This document shows positions 9,560-17,967 of a stretch of 64,000 nucleotides of DNA, piece by piece (the first letter of the stretch is position 1; each line of letters opens with the position of its first letter). The notes beneath the pieces were generated by a model. That model saw only the letters and a program-made list of their open reading frames with translations, was not told where the DNA came from and did not search any database. The stretch lies in contig JAIBBZ010000008.1 of NCBI GenBank assembly GCA_019694435.1, forward strand, positions 1-64,000, given 5' to 3'. The position numbers and the translations under genes were made by a program. This DNA is from Pirellulales bacterium (GTDB lineage Bacteria; Planctomycetota; Planctomycetia; Pirellulales; JAEUIK01).

Positions 9560-11335
9560 TCAGCTGTCCCGGTGGCGGCTGGGTTGGGATGATCGGCGGA
9601 ATCGGTTGCCCAAGAGTGGCAACAGCACCATCGCCGATGCAGCCAGCACGAGACTCGACGGCTCGGGCACGCCAACCGCGTGGACACGGAATTGTCCAAA
9701 GACTTCCGGGGAGGTGATGACGCCCTGCGTGTCGATGCCATACGTCGTCACCAGCAGGTCCTGTGTGGTCGCATCGATCTCGAACTCGGTCCAGCCCCAG
9801 GAATGACCGATGTTCCAAGTGCCGGACAATAACTCCGCGCTGATCAACGGCGAGTCGGTCAGGCCAAACGGTGAAACGTCGTGGTAGTTGAAGATGCTCA
9901 GCGAGGGCAGCAACTCGTCGAGCAGGGAGTTGAAAAAGGCGTCCTTGTCGCGGACCGGCAGCGTGAGGTACTCGTCATATTGCTCCTGCGAGACCAGGCC
10001 CAAGGCGAGCGCCTCCTGCATCGCCTGGAACCCACCCGGCGTCGGGCCATACAGGGCCCCGGTGCTGATTTCCCACGCGGCCAGCGGCCGGTCAGGTCCC
10101 GTCGCGGTGCGTCGATAAGTCAGGTCGTTGACGACCGTGTTGTGGATGTCGGCCGAAATGAAAACGACGTTTTCGATGTCATGGTCGTCGATGAACTTCA
10201 GAATCTCGGTGCGCTCGGCCTCGTAGCCTTCAAACCGGTCCGAGGGATCAAACGGGCCCAGGTACTGAATCGGCTCGGGCACGAGGATGAACTTCCAAGT
10301 GACGTCAGCGTTTTGGGCGGCCAGCAGATCGGTCTTGAGCGTGTCGATCTGCGCGCGACCGAGCATCGTCCGGGCCGGGTTGAAGCTGTCGTTGATGTAG
10401 CCCTGCAGATTGAACAGATCGGGCTCGCCCAAAGGCGAGTCGCGAAACGAGCGCGCATCGAGCATGAACGTCACCGCATCTTGGCCGAATTGCCGCGTGC
10501 GATACAGATTGCGCTCGCCGGCGGTGCGTGGGTCGCCCGTCGCGCCGTAAAAGGTGTCCGCAATCGGGTTGTATTCCTGAAAGGCCCTCAGACCGTTGTC
10601 GAACAAGGCGGTGTCGTTGATATAGCTGCCGGTTTGCTGAAACCGGGTGTCGGTCGACGGATTCGCGCCGCCCGAAAAATCGTTGCGCACCTCGTGGTCG
10701 TCGATCGTGGCATACCACGAAGTCGACTCCCGGAGGTTCATCATCGCGGGATTGTCATAGACCTCGGCTTGCTTGTTGCGAAACTGGGCCAGCGACGAAG
10801 CCGCCCCGCCGGCCGGCGACGTCAAGTCGGCATATGCCGTATCGCCCAAGGCCACGAAGAAGTCCAAATCGCGGCTCGGAGCATTGGTCAGCGCGAGATA
10901 GTCGACATTGCCACCGAACCAGTCGCCCGAGACGCCAAACCGCAGGCCCGTTTGGGTGCCGGGGGCGGCCAAGGTGCGGAACTGCCCGCTGGACGTCACG
11001 CCGGCGGCGTTGCGGGCGCGATAGTAATACTGCGTGTCGGCCGTCAGCCCGGTGACGGATGACTTGATGGGGATCGCCGCGTTGGCGACGTTCACCTGGT
11101 TGCTGACCACGACATTCGTGAATCCTGGATCGGTCGCCACGTCGAAGCGGACCTGCCCGGTGACCGTGCTGCGCGTCCAAAGGATCGACGAATCGACCGT
11201 GGTATCGCCGGCAGCGACTCCTTGGGGGAGAGATTGCGCTCCCGCAGGAGCAGCCGCCAGCAGCGGCAACAGCCCTCCGAGCGTGGCAAGGGCGAGCCGA
11301 AGGCTGGGCAGCCGGCGAACGAGCGTGAAGATCAT
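9560..11335 (-). CDS. PhoD-like alkaline phosphatase with PEP-CTERM tail
   Basis: 591 residues from ATG 11335 (a TTG seven codons upstream is possible). A signal peptide (LALATLGGLLPLLAAAPAGAQ) is followed by a fibronectin-like N-terminal domain and a PhoD-type metallophosphoesterase domain with its metal ligands: GDTAYAD, ATIDDHEVRNDF and ISADIHN. These enzymes release phosphate from phosphodiesters and monoesters outside the cell, usually with Ca/Fe. The C-terminus VPEPSSLVLAASAMVLLPLL followed by RFRR is a PEP-CTERM sorting signal, so the enzyme is probably processed by an exosortase and attached to the envelope or matrix. No exosortase gene is in this window. Confidence 0.88.
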   Translation of the reverse strand: MIFTLVRRLPSLRLALATLGGLLPLLAAAPAGAQSLPQGVAAGDTTVDSSILWTRSTVTGQVRFDVATDPGFTNVVVSNQVNVANAAIPIKSSVTGLTADTQYYYRARNAAGVTSSGQFRTLAAPGTQTGLRFGVSGDWFGGNVDYLALTNAPSRDLDFFVALGDTAYADLTSPAGGAASSLAQFRNKQAEVYDNPAMMNLRESTSWYATIDDHEVRNDFSGGANPSTDTRFQQTGSYINDTALFDNGLRAFQEYNPIADTFYGATGDPRTAGERNLYRTRQFGQDAVTFMLDARSFRDSPLGEPDLFNLQGYINDSFNPARTMLGRAQIDTLKTDLLAAQNADVTWKFILVPEPIQYLGPFDPSDRFEGYEAERTEILKFIDDHDIENVVFISADIHNTVVNDLTYRRTATGPDRPLAAWEISTGALYGPTPGGFQAMQEALALGLVSQEQYDEYLTLPVRDKDAFFNSLLDELLPSLSIFNYHDVSPFGLTDSPLISAELLSGTWNIGHSWGWTEFEIDATTQDLLVTTYGIDTQGVITSPEVFGQFRVHAVGVPEPSSLVLAASAMVLLPLLGNRFRRSSQPSRHRDS

Positions 11336-11736
11336 AAGGGCAGTAGCTGCGTCCAATTCGCGTGGGGCGGGTGGTCAGGCGGGAAGAATTCGGACCAGTG
11401 TAGCTGCCCACGCCGGGGGCGTCGCGAAACGGGCGGCGTCAGCGCCATGAATGAACGGTTTTTAACGAAGGCCTAGTGGCGAATGGTGGGCAGACCTGCG
11501 GGCCAGCGCACGCTTGGCGTGAACAAGTCGGCCACGGCCCAGTGCTGAGCACCGAGGAGCCTTGGAGGAAGGCATCGCACTTTGGCACCGGCTGTCGCGA
11601 TTCCCAAGCATCGTGCTGTGCAATGCTGCGACAAATCGTAACGAAGATAGCGGACTTTCCCTGATAACTGCGGTCCACCTCGCCGGGTACCGTACATGGG
11701 CACTGGGGGGGCGTGCACTCAAGTTGGAGGTGTCGC
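11336..11736. other. Divergent intergenic region
   Basis: 401 bases between the phosphatase (minus strand) and the PEP-CTERM gene (plus strand). Apart from the ribosome binding site at its right end (GGAGG, 11726-11730) nothing specific was recognised. Confidence 0.5.
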
Positions 11737-12783
11737 ATGCGGTACCGTAGTTGTGGGTTCTTCGTTCTCGCCATCGTTGCGTGCCTGGCATCGCGCGCGA
11801 CGGCATCGCAGATGTTCGGCAGTCTGAGCAACTTCGACGTGATCAATGACACGGGCGAGGTTTGCTGAGGGTTCGAGATCGAATTGGAAGGAGTCAATTC
11901 GGCCGACATTGCCTTTACGTTCGGTAACCCGTACATCCGTTACGGCGATCCGACGCTTGTGCCGACGGGCACCGGTACCATCGTTCGCTACGCCAGCGCC
12001 TTCGATGGAACCAATTGGCAGACGGGCACGCCGATTCCGTCGGGCCCCTTCCCTACGGGAGGCCACGCGTGCTTCTATCCTGCGTATGGCGGCGATCCGA
12101 ATTATGAAACGCTCGGCGGCGAACATTTCGGCATCGCGATCAATGGCAACCCGACGAACACCATCTATCGATGGCTGTTGGGCGACAACTCGGGCAACCT
12201 GATTCCGGCCGGCTCGACGGTGAAGATTCCCGCGCCGATGTGGAACGTCGCACCGCCGGCCAATCCCGCGGCGCCTGCTGCGGTTCAGGCGGTGCTGCCG
12301 GCATTGCCGATCGAGAATCCTGGCGATCTGTTCGGCGAGGCGATCTGGGTGAAGGTGTTCGTGACCGAGGCCCCCGAGCCGGCCGAACTCGATCACCTGG
12401 TGCCGGGCGATCCACGCGTGCCCGATGGCGAGGACGCCGGTGAAACGGAAGTCGAATGGCAGCTCTTGCAGGCGGGCAAAGACGGCCTGGACGAAGTCGA
12501 CAGCGGCGAGAACGATCTGGCCGAAGACTCGAACTCGATCACGCGGCGGTACGAGTTCTATGCCTACTTGGGCCCCTATGACGAGGAAGGCGAGGCCACG
12601 CAAGAAGACCCCGGCGCCGATCTGGAATTCGTCGGCGACTTCTTGGGTGCACAGAACGCGGCTTTGAACCTCGAAGCCTTCATCGTGCCCGAACCCGCGA
12701 CGATGACGCTCTTGGCGACGGGGTTGGGTTGCCTGGTCGCTTGTCGCGTCCGTACCCGGCGGCATACGAAAAAGGTTCGCTAG
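11737..12783 (+). pseudogene. PEP-CTERM protein gene interrupted by in-frame TGA
   Basis: ATG 11737 has an ideal GGAGG 6 bases upstream and opens a signal peptide (CGFFVLAIVACLASRATAS). Forty-three codons later a TGA (11866-11868) interrupts the frame; beyond it the same frame continues uninterrupted to 12783. The sequences on both sides fit together (NDTGEVC-stop-GFEIELEGVNSADIAFTFG), as in a secreted planctomycete/Verrucomicrobia-like family. The C-terminus VPEPATMTLLATGLGCLV plus RTRR is a PEP-CTERM signal. It would be a 348-residue secreted protein if the stop were read through. Most likely a recent nonsense mutation or a sequencing error; an intact gene starting downstream would lack its signal peptide. 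Confidence 0.7.
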
Positions 12784-12818
12784 TCGTTCTTCGAACGACG
12801 GATTGCCGGCCAATCATG

Positions 12819-12851
12819 CGGCCAGGATGCAGCGGCATCCTGGCCGTTTTT
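12819..12851 (+). terminator. Rho-independent terminator
   Basis: A perfect 12-bp stem (CGGCCAGGATGC / GCATCCTGGCCG) with loop AGCG is followed by five Ts. It lies 35 bases after the PEP-CTERM stop codon and separates that gene from the kdp operon. Confidence 0.9.
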
Positions 12852-13180
12852 CTTTGTTGCCCCCTGCGGCGATGTGCCGTCTCGCGGCGGGCTCCCTGCT
12901 CGCTCACCGTATCGCCGGGCCAAGGTGAATTGGCGCCTCGTTGCTCCTGGAGCGATCCGCACGCGGCTGCCGTCAGCGGCTCGGCCGCGTGGTCGGCGGT
13001 CAAGGTGCGAGATTTTCCGGGCCACGGCCATCAGATCGGCAGCCGCGCGTTTACCGGCCTGCGGGGCTTGATGAAATCTTGATGCGCCCCCGGCGAGTCT
13101 TGACGCCACTTTGATCACCCGATCGATAGACTTGGTCGAAGTAGCTCAGTGGGAAGCAGCGCGTTCGCGGAGCAACCGTC
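12852..13180. other. Upstream region of the kdp operon
   Basis: 329 bases without a gene. The right part (13068-13132) carries the candidate KdpE operator and promoter described separately; nothing was recognised in the left 200 bases. Confidence 0.5.
13068..13132 (+). promoter_or_regulatory. Candidate KdpE operator and kdp promoter
   Basis: Four copies of TTGAT/TTGAC start at 13068, 13079, 13100 and 13111, that is two pairs with 11-base periodicity, the pairs 32 bases apart. Direct repeats of this period are the usual binding pattern of OmpR/PhoB-family regulators, and kdpE in the same operon encodes one. A possible -10 (TAGACT, 13127-13132) lies just after the last repeat, as in activator-dependent promoters where the box replaces the -35. 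The first translated frame of the operon starts at 13181. This is inferred from sequence alone. Confidence 0.5.
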
Positions 13181-13264
13181 ATGTGGGATCTGATCTGTCT
13201 GGCGATCGGGACGGGCTGTTTTGCACTCACCTGGGGACTAGTCGTCCTGTGTGAACGCGTCTAG
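13181..13264 (+). CDS. 27-residue membrane peptide upstream of kdpF
   Basis: ATG 13181 to TAG 13264 encodes a 27-residue peptide ([20 protein letters not shown] and so on, ending CERV) that is almost entirely one membrane helix with a charged C-terminus. It sits 24 bases before kdpF and in the same direction. Similar tiny single-helix peptides with an F-A-L-x-W core and a C-E-R/C-D-R end occur in front of kdpF in other bacteria, as far as I recall. It might be an extra small subunit or regulator of the KdpFABC pump, but its function is not established. Confidence 0.6.
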   Translation: MWDLICLAIGTGCFALTWGLVVLCERV

Positions 13265-13288
13265 CGGCGTCGGAAGGAACATCTGCGC

Positions 13289-13381
13289 ATGAGCGTCACC
13301 TATCTGATCGGCGCGGTCGTGGCCGTGTTGCTGCTGGCCTACTTGACCGTCGCCCTATTGAAGCCGGAGTGGTTTTCATGA
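13289..13381 (+). CDS. kdpF: KdpF, small subunit of the K+-transporting ATPase
   Basis: 30 residues, one membrane helix ([20 protein letters not shown]) ending in KPEWFS, which is the standard size and ending of KdpF (typical end KPERF). KdpF stabilises the KdpABC complex in the inner membrane. Its stop TGA (13379-13381) overlaps the kdpA start ATG (13378-13380), so translation is coupled. Confidence 0.9.
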   Translation: MSVTYLIGAVVAVLLLAYLTVALLKPEWFS

Positions 13382-15204
13382 ACGGTGCCTGGTTGACCTG
13401 GAACGCGGACATCCAAGTCGCCTTGTTCGTGGCGATCCTGGTAGCGCTGGTCAAACCCGTCGGTTGGTATATGGCGCAGGTCTACGAGGGCGCGGGCTGC
13501 GGCCTGGATCGCGTCCTCGGCCCGCTCGAGCGATGGTTCTATCGAGTCGCCGGGGTCGATCCGAAGCATGACATGCGCTGGCAGACGTATACGATCGCCC
13601 TGTTGGCGTTCAATCTGCTGGGTTTCGTGGCCGTCTATGCGTTGCAACGGCTGCAGGGCAGCCTGCCGCTGAATCCCCAAGGGTTGCCGGGCGTCCCGCC
13701 CGACTCGTCGTTCAATACGGCCGTGAGCTTCGCGACGAACACCAACTGGCAGGGCTACGGTGGCGAGGTCACGATGAGTTACCTGACCCAGATGCTCGGC
13801 TTGACCGTGCAGAACTTTGTCTCGGCGGCGAGCGGCATGGCCGTGCTCGTGGGCTTGATCCGTGGCCTTCGTCGCCGGCCCGCGGAGCCGGGGCCGGCGG
13901 TCGCGGTGAACACCCGAGAATCGCAGGCCGCACCTGGCGAGACCGCGGGCATCGGCAATTTCTGGGTCGATGTGACGCGTGCGACGCTGTACATCCTGCT
14001 GCCGCTGTCGATCGTGCTGGCGCTGGTACTGGTTTCGCAAGGCGTGGTGCAGACGTTTTCGCCCTACCGCGAAGTCGCGCTCTTGCAGCCGCAGACCGAC
14101 GCCGAGGGCCAGGCGGTCATCACGCAGCAACTGGCCCTGGGGCCAGCCGCGTCGCAGGTGGCCATCAAACAGCTCGGCACCAACGGCGGCGGCTTCTTCA
14201 ATGTCAACTCGGCGCATCCCTTCGAGAACCCGACCCCCTGGTCGAACTTGCTCGAGATGCTGGCGATCCTGCTGTTGCCGGCGGCTTGCTGTTATCAGTT
14301 CGGACGGATGATCGGCGACACCCGCCAGGGTTGGGCCCTGCTGGCGGCCATGCTGGTGCTGTTCGTACCGCTGGCTTTCGCGTGTGTGGCGGCAGAACAA
14401 TCCGGCAACCCAGCATTAGGGCGACTCGAAATCGACCAACTTGCCGGCCCCGGGCACACGGGCGGCAACATGGAGGGCAAAGAGTCGCGCTTCGGCATCG
14501 CCAATTCGGCCTTGTGGGCCGCGGCCACGACGGCCGCCTCGAACGGCAGTGTTAACAGCATGCACGATTCGTTCACTCCGCTGGGAGGGCTGGTGCCGAT
14601 CTGCCTGATGCAATTGGGCGAAGTCGTGTTTGGCGGCGTGGGCAGCGGCCTCTACGGCATGCTCGCCTTTGCGCTCGTGGCCGTATTTATCGCGGGGTTG
14701 ATGGTCGGTCGCACGCCCGAGTATCTGGGCAAGAAGATCGAGGCCTACGAAATGAAGATGGCCTCGCTGGTGATCCTGTTCCCCCCCGTGGTGGTCTTGG
14801 TTGGGACCGCAGTCGCCCTGTCTTGCGGTCCGGGGCAAGCGACGATCTTCAATCGCGAGCCGGTCCCGCACGGACTGAGCGAGGTCCTCTACGCGTTCTC
14901 GTCGGCGGGGAACAACAACGGCAGCGCCTTCGCCGGACTCGGCGCGAACACGGTCTTTTACAACCTGTCGTTGGGCCTGGCGATGCTCATCGCACGCTAT
15001 TGGCTGATGGTCCCGATCTTGGCCGTGGCCGGCTCGTTGGCCGCAAAGAAGTATTCGCCGCCCACGCGCGGCACCTTGCCCACGCATGGTCCGCTGTTCG
15101 TCGCGCTGCTGGCGAGCGTCGTCGTGCTCGTGGGCGCATTGACGTTCATCCCGGCCCTGGCGCTGGGACCGATCGTCGAGCAATTGCTCATGGCGCAAGG
15201 ATAA
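13378..15204 (+). CDS. kdpA: KdpA, K+-binding channel-like subunit
   Basis: 608 residues, as expected for KdpA. It is an inner-membrane protein with about ten helices related to K+ channels and carries the four selectivity-filter-like loops: [30 protein letters not shown] and [11 protein letters not shown]. It selects K+ and passes it to the pump KdpB. ATG 13378 is chosen because it overlaps the kdpF stop; an in-frame GTG at 13369 is less likely. It lies 32 bases before kdpB. Confidence 0.95.
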   Translation: MNGAWLTWNADIQVALFVAILVALVKPVGWYMAQVYEGAGCGLDRVLGPLERWFYRVAGVDPKHDMRWQTYTIALLAFNLLGFVAVYALQRLQGSLPLNPQGLPGVPPDSSFNTAVSFATNTNWQGYGGEVTMSYLTQMLGLTVQNFVSAASGMAVLVGLIRGLRRRPAEPGPAVAVNTRESQAAPGETAGIGNFWVDVTRATLYILLPLSIVLALVLVSQGVVQTFSPYREVALLQPQTDAEGQAVITQQLALGPAASQVAIKQLGTNGGGFFNVNSAHPFENPTPWSNLLEMLAILLLPAACCYQFGRMIGDTRQGWALLAAMLVLFVPLAFACVAAEQSGNPALGRLEIDQLAGPGHTGGNMEGKESRFGIANSALWAAATTAASNGSVNSMHDSFTPLGGLVPICLMQLGEVVFGGVGSGLYGMLAFALVAVFIAGLMVGRTPEYLGKKIEAYEMKMASLVILFPPVVVLVGTAVALSCGPGQATIFNREPVPHGLSEVLYAFSSAGNNNGSAFAGLGANTVFYNLSLGLAMLIARYWLMVPILAVAGSLAAKKYSPPTRGTLPTHGPLFVALLASVVVLVGALTFIPALALGPIVEQLLMAQG

Positions 15205-15236
15205 CCAGGTAGTCTTTCGGAAGACGGTGGCAATCG

Positions 15237-17309
15237 ATGTCGTCGCAGGTACAGGCACGTTCGTTGTTCGATGGCCCGCTGGTGCGTCGGGCGCTGGTCG
15301 ATGCCTTGCGCAAGCTCAATCCGAGACACCAGGTTCGCAACCCCGTAATGTTCACCGTCTGGGTCGGCAGCGTGGCGACCACCGCGTTGTTCGTGCAGGC
15401 AGTGGTGGGCCAGGGCGAGGCCGGGGCTCCGTTCATTTTCGGCATCTCGGCCTGGCTCTGGTTCACGGTGCTGTTCGCCAACTTTGCCGAGGCGATGGCC
15501 GAGGGACGCGGCAAGGCCCAGGCCGACAGCCTGCGGCAATCGCGCCGCGACGTGATCGCCAAGCAGTTGGCCGAGCCACGCCACGGCGCCAAGCATCACC
15601 CCGTGTCGGCCACGAAACTGCGCCGCGACGACGTGGTGCTGGTCGAGGCCGGTGACACGATTCCGGCCGATGGCGAGATCATCGAGGGCGTCGCCTCGGT
15701 CAACGAAAGCGCCATCACCGGAGAAAGCGCCCCGGTGATTCGCGAGTCGGGCGGCGACCGCAGCAGCGTCACGGGCGGCACGATCGTGTTGTCCGATTGG
15801 CTCGTGGTACGCGTGACGGCGAACCCGGGCGAGACATTTCTCGACCGGATGATCGCCCTGGTCGAAGGCGCCAGGCGGCAGAAAACTCCCAACGAGATTG
15901 CACTGAGCATCTTATTAGCCGTGATGACGATCGTCTTTCTCCTGGCGTGTGCGACGCTGTTGCCGCTGTCGGTGTACAGCGTCCGGTCGACCGGCCAAGG
16001 GGCGCCGATCACAATCACGGTGCTGGTGGCGCTACTGGTGTGCTTGATTCCGACGACCATCGGCGGGCTGCTTTCGGCCATCGGCATTGCCGGCATGGAC
16101 CGGATGATTCGCGCGAACGTGATCGCGACGTCGGGCCGCGCCGTCGAGGCCGCCGGCGACGTCGACGTGTTGCTGCTCGACAAGACGGGCACGATCACGC
16201 TGGGCAATCGCCAGGCGGTCGAGTTGCGGCCGGCCCTGGGGATCGAGATCGAGACGCTGGCCAACGCCGCGCAACTGGCCTCGCTGGCCGATGAGACGCC
16301 CGAGGGCCGCAGCATCGTCGTGCTGGCCAAGCAGCGCTATGGGCTGCGCGGCCGGAACGTTCAGGAGCTGCACGCAAAATTCATCCCGTTCAGCGCCCAG
16401 ACGCGGCTCAGCGGCGTCGACTTCGACGGCCGGCGCATTCGCAAGGGTGCGGCCGACGCGATCCGCCATTTTCTCGGCGAGCAGCACGCCGGCCTGCCGT
16501 CCGAGGTCGAGCGCGACGTGAACGAAATCTCCCGGCTCGGCGGCACGCCGCTGGTCGTCTGCGAAGGGCAGCGCGCCTTGGGAACCGTGTTTCTCAAGGA
16601 CATCGTCAAGGGCGGGATTCGGGAACGTTTCGGCGAGTTGCGAAAGATGGGCATCAAGACAGTGATGATCACCGGCGACAACCCGTTGACGGCCGCGGCG
16701 ATCGCCGCCGAAGCGGGCGTCGACGACTTTCTCGCGCAGGCCACGCCCGAGGCGAAGCTCACGCTCATTCGTCAGCAGCAGGCCGGCGGACGGCTGGTCG
16801 CCATGACGGGCGACGGCACGAACGACTCGCCTGCTTTGGCCCAAGCCGACGTCGCCGTGGCCATGAACTCCGGCACGCAAGCCGCGAAAGAGGCCGGCAA
16901 CATGGTCGATCTCGATTCGAATCCGACCAAGCTGATCGAGATCGTGCAGATCGGCAAGCAACTGTTGATGACCCGCGGGGCACTGACGACCTTCAGCCTT
17001 TCGAACGACGTCGCGAAATACTTCGCCATCATCCCGGCGGCATTTGCGACCACCTACCCGGTACTCGATCGTTTGAACCTGATGCGTCTGGCGACGCCCC
17101 AAAGCGCAATCCTCTCGGCGGTCATTTTCAACGCGCTGATCATCGTCGCGTTGATCCCCCTGGCCTTGCGGGGCGTCAAGTACCGGGCGGTAGGCGCGGC
17201 AACCCTGCTGCGCGACAACCTGCTCATTTATGGCGTTGGCGGGCTGGTCGTGCCCTTCATCGGGATCAAGGCCGTCGATCTGATCCTGGCAGCGCTCAAC
17301 CTGGCGTGA
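15237..17309 (+). CDS. kdpB: KdpB, P-type K+ ATPase
   Basis: 690 residues, the normal length. The P-type ATPase hallmarks are intact: TGES (Ser164 is at the site that is phosphorylated for inhibition in E. coli KdpB, Ser162), [11 protein letters not shown] with the phosphorylated Asp315, and the hinge [16 protein letters not shown]. The C-terminus has the membrane helices of the transport domain. It drives high-affinity K+ uptake with ATP. The start is ATG 15237. kdpC follows after a 45-base gap. Confidence 0.96.
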   Translation: MSSQVQARSLFDGPLVRRALVDALRKLNPRHQVRNPVMFTVWVGSVATTALFVQAVVGQGEAGAPFIFGISAWLWFTVLFANFAEAMAEGRGKAQADSLRQSRRDVIAKQLAEPRHGAKHHPVSATKLRRDDVVLVEAGDTIPADGEIIEGVASVNESAITGESAPVIRESGGDRSSVTGGTIVLSDWLVVRVTANPGETFLDRMIALVEGARRQKTPNEIALSILLAVMTIVFLLACATLLPLSVYSVRSTGQGAPITITVLVALLVCLIPTTIGGLLSAIGIAGMDRMIRANVIATSGRAVEAAGDVDVLLLDKTGTITLGNRQAVELRPALGIEIETLANAAQLASLADETPEGRSIVVLAKQRYGLRGRNVQELHAKFIPFSAQTRLSGVDFDGRRIRKGAADAIRHFLGEQHAGLPSEVERDVNEISRLGGTPLVVCEGQRALGTVFLKDIVKGGIRERFGELRKMGIKTVMITGDNPLTAAAIAAEAGVDDFLAQATPEAKLTLIRQQQAGGRLVAMTGDGTNDSPALAQADVAVAMNSGTQAAKEAGNMVDLDSNPTKLIEIVQIGKQLLMTRGALTTFSLSNDVAKYFAIIPAAFATTYPVLDRLNLMRLATPQSAILSAVIFNALIIVALIPLALRGVKYRAVGAATLLRDNLLIYGVGGLVVPFIGIKAVDLILAALNLA

Positions 17310-17354
17310 TTGCCCCGGCAGCCATTTGTGAACCAACCAGCGGGAATTCCTTCC

Positions 17355-17936
17355 ATGTGGCGTCAATGTCGTCCGGCCCTGGTGATCTTTGCTTTGCTTT
17401 CGCTGCTGACCGGGGTGATCTATCCGGCCGCGGTCACATTGGTTGCTCAACTGGCCATGCCCCATCAGGCCAACGGCAGCGTGCTCGTCGACGAGCAAGG
17501 CCGTGCGGTGGGCTCGGAACTGATTGGGCAGGCGTTCGACGCCCCGCAATACTTCTGGGGGCGGCTCTCCGCGACGGGGCCCGTCCCGTACAACGCGGGA
17601 GCGTCGAGCGGGTCGAATTGGGGCCCGCTGAACCCGGCGCTGGCCGAAGCTGCCCGATCACGCGTCGAAGCGCTACGTGCCGCGGGTCATGTTCCCAGCG
17701 TTAGAATACCCGTGGACTTGGTCACTGCGTCCGGTTCGGGTCTCGATCCACACATCAGCCCGGCGGCCGCGGATTACCAGGTGGCCCGCGTGGCGCATGC
17801 GCGCGGCCTGCCCGAGGCCGAAGTGCGCGCCGTCGTACGGCAGCATACGGCAATGCGGACGTTGGGCATCCTGGGCGAGCCCCGTGTGAATGTCTTGTTG
17901 GTGAATTTGCACTTGGATCGATTGCAGCGCAAGTAA
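17355..17936 (+). CDS. kdpC: KdpC, accessory subunit of the K+ ATPase
   Basis: 193 residues from ATG 17355 (upstream TTG 17310 rejected because family members begin at the membrane helix). One N-terminal helix ([20 protein letters not shown]) anchors a periplasmic domain with the family motifs [37 protein letters not shown] and the C-terminal [11 protein letters not shown]. KdpC stabilises the complex and raises ATP affinity. Confidence 0.94.
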   Translation: MWRQCRPALVIFALLSLLTGVIYPAAVTLVAQLAMPHQANGSVLVDEQGRAVGSELIGQAFDAPQYFWGRLSATGPVPYNAGASSGSNWGPLNPALAEAARSRVEALRAAGHVPSVRIPVDLVTASGSGLDPHISPAAADYQVARVAHARGLPEAEVRAVVRQHTAMRTLGILGEPRVNVLLVNLHLDRLQRK

Positions 17937-17967
17937 AGCTGCCGCAGGTTGGAAAGAGCTTGCCACG

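Noticed and set aside
9283-9741. 152-residue minus-strand frame between the phosphatase and the squalene-cyclase-like gene
   Set aside because: No ribosome binding site or family; overlaps the end of the phosphatase gene in another frame.
11866-11868. Selenocysteine codon in the PEP-CTERM gene
   Set aside because: No SECIS-like hairpin was recognised after the TGA, and the family is not known for selenocysteine; a nonsense mutation or read error is simpler.
16032-17549. 505-residue open frame antisense to kdpB/kdpC
   Set aside because: It mirrors the codon structure of the clear kdpB gene, has no ribosome binding site and no recognisable product; a shadow of GC-rich coding DNA.
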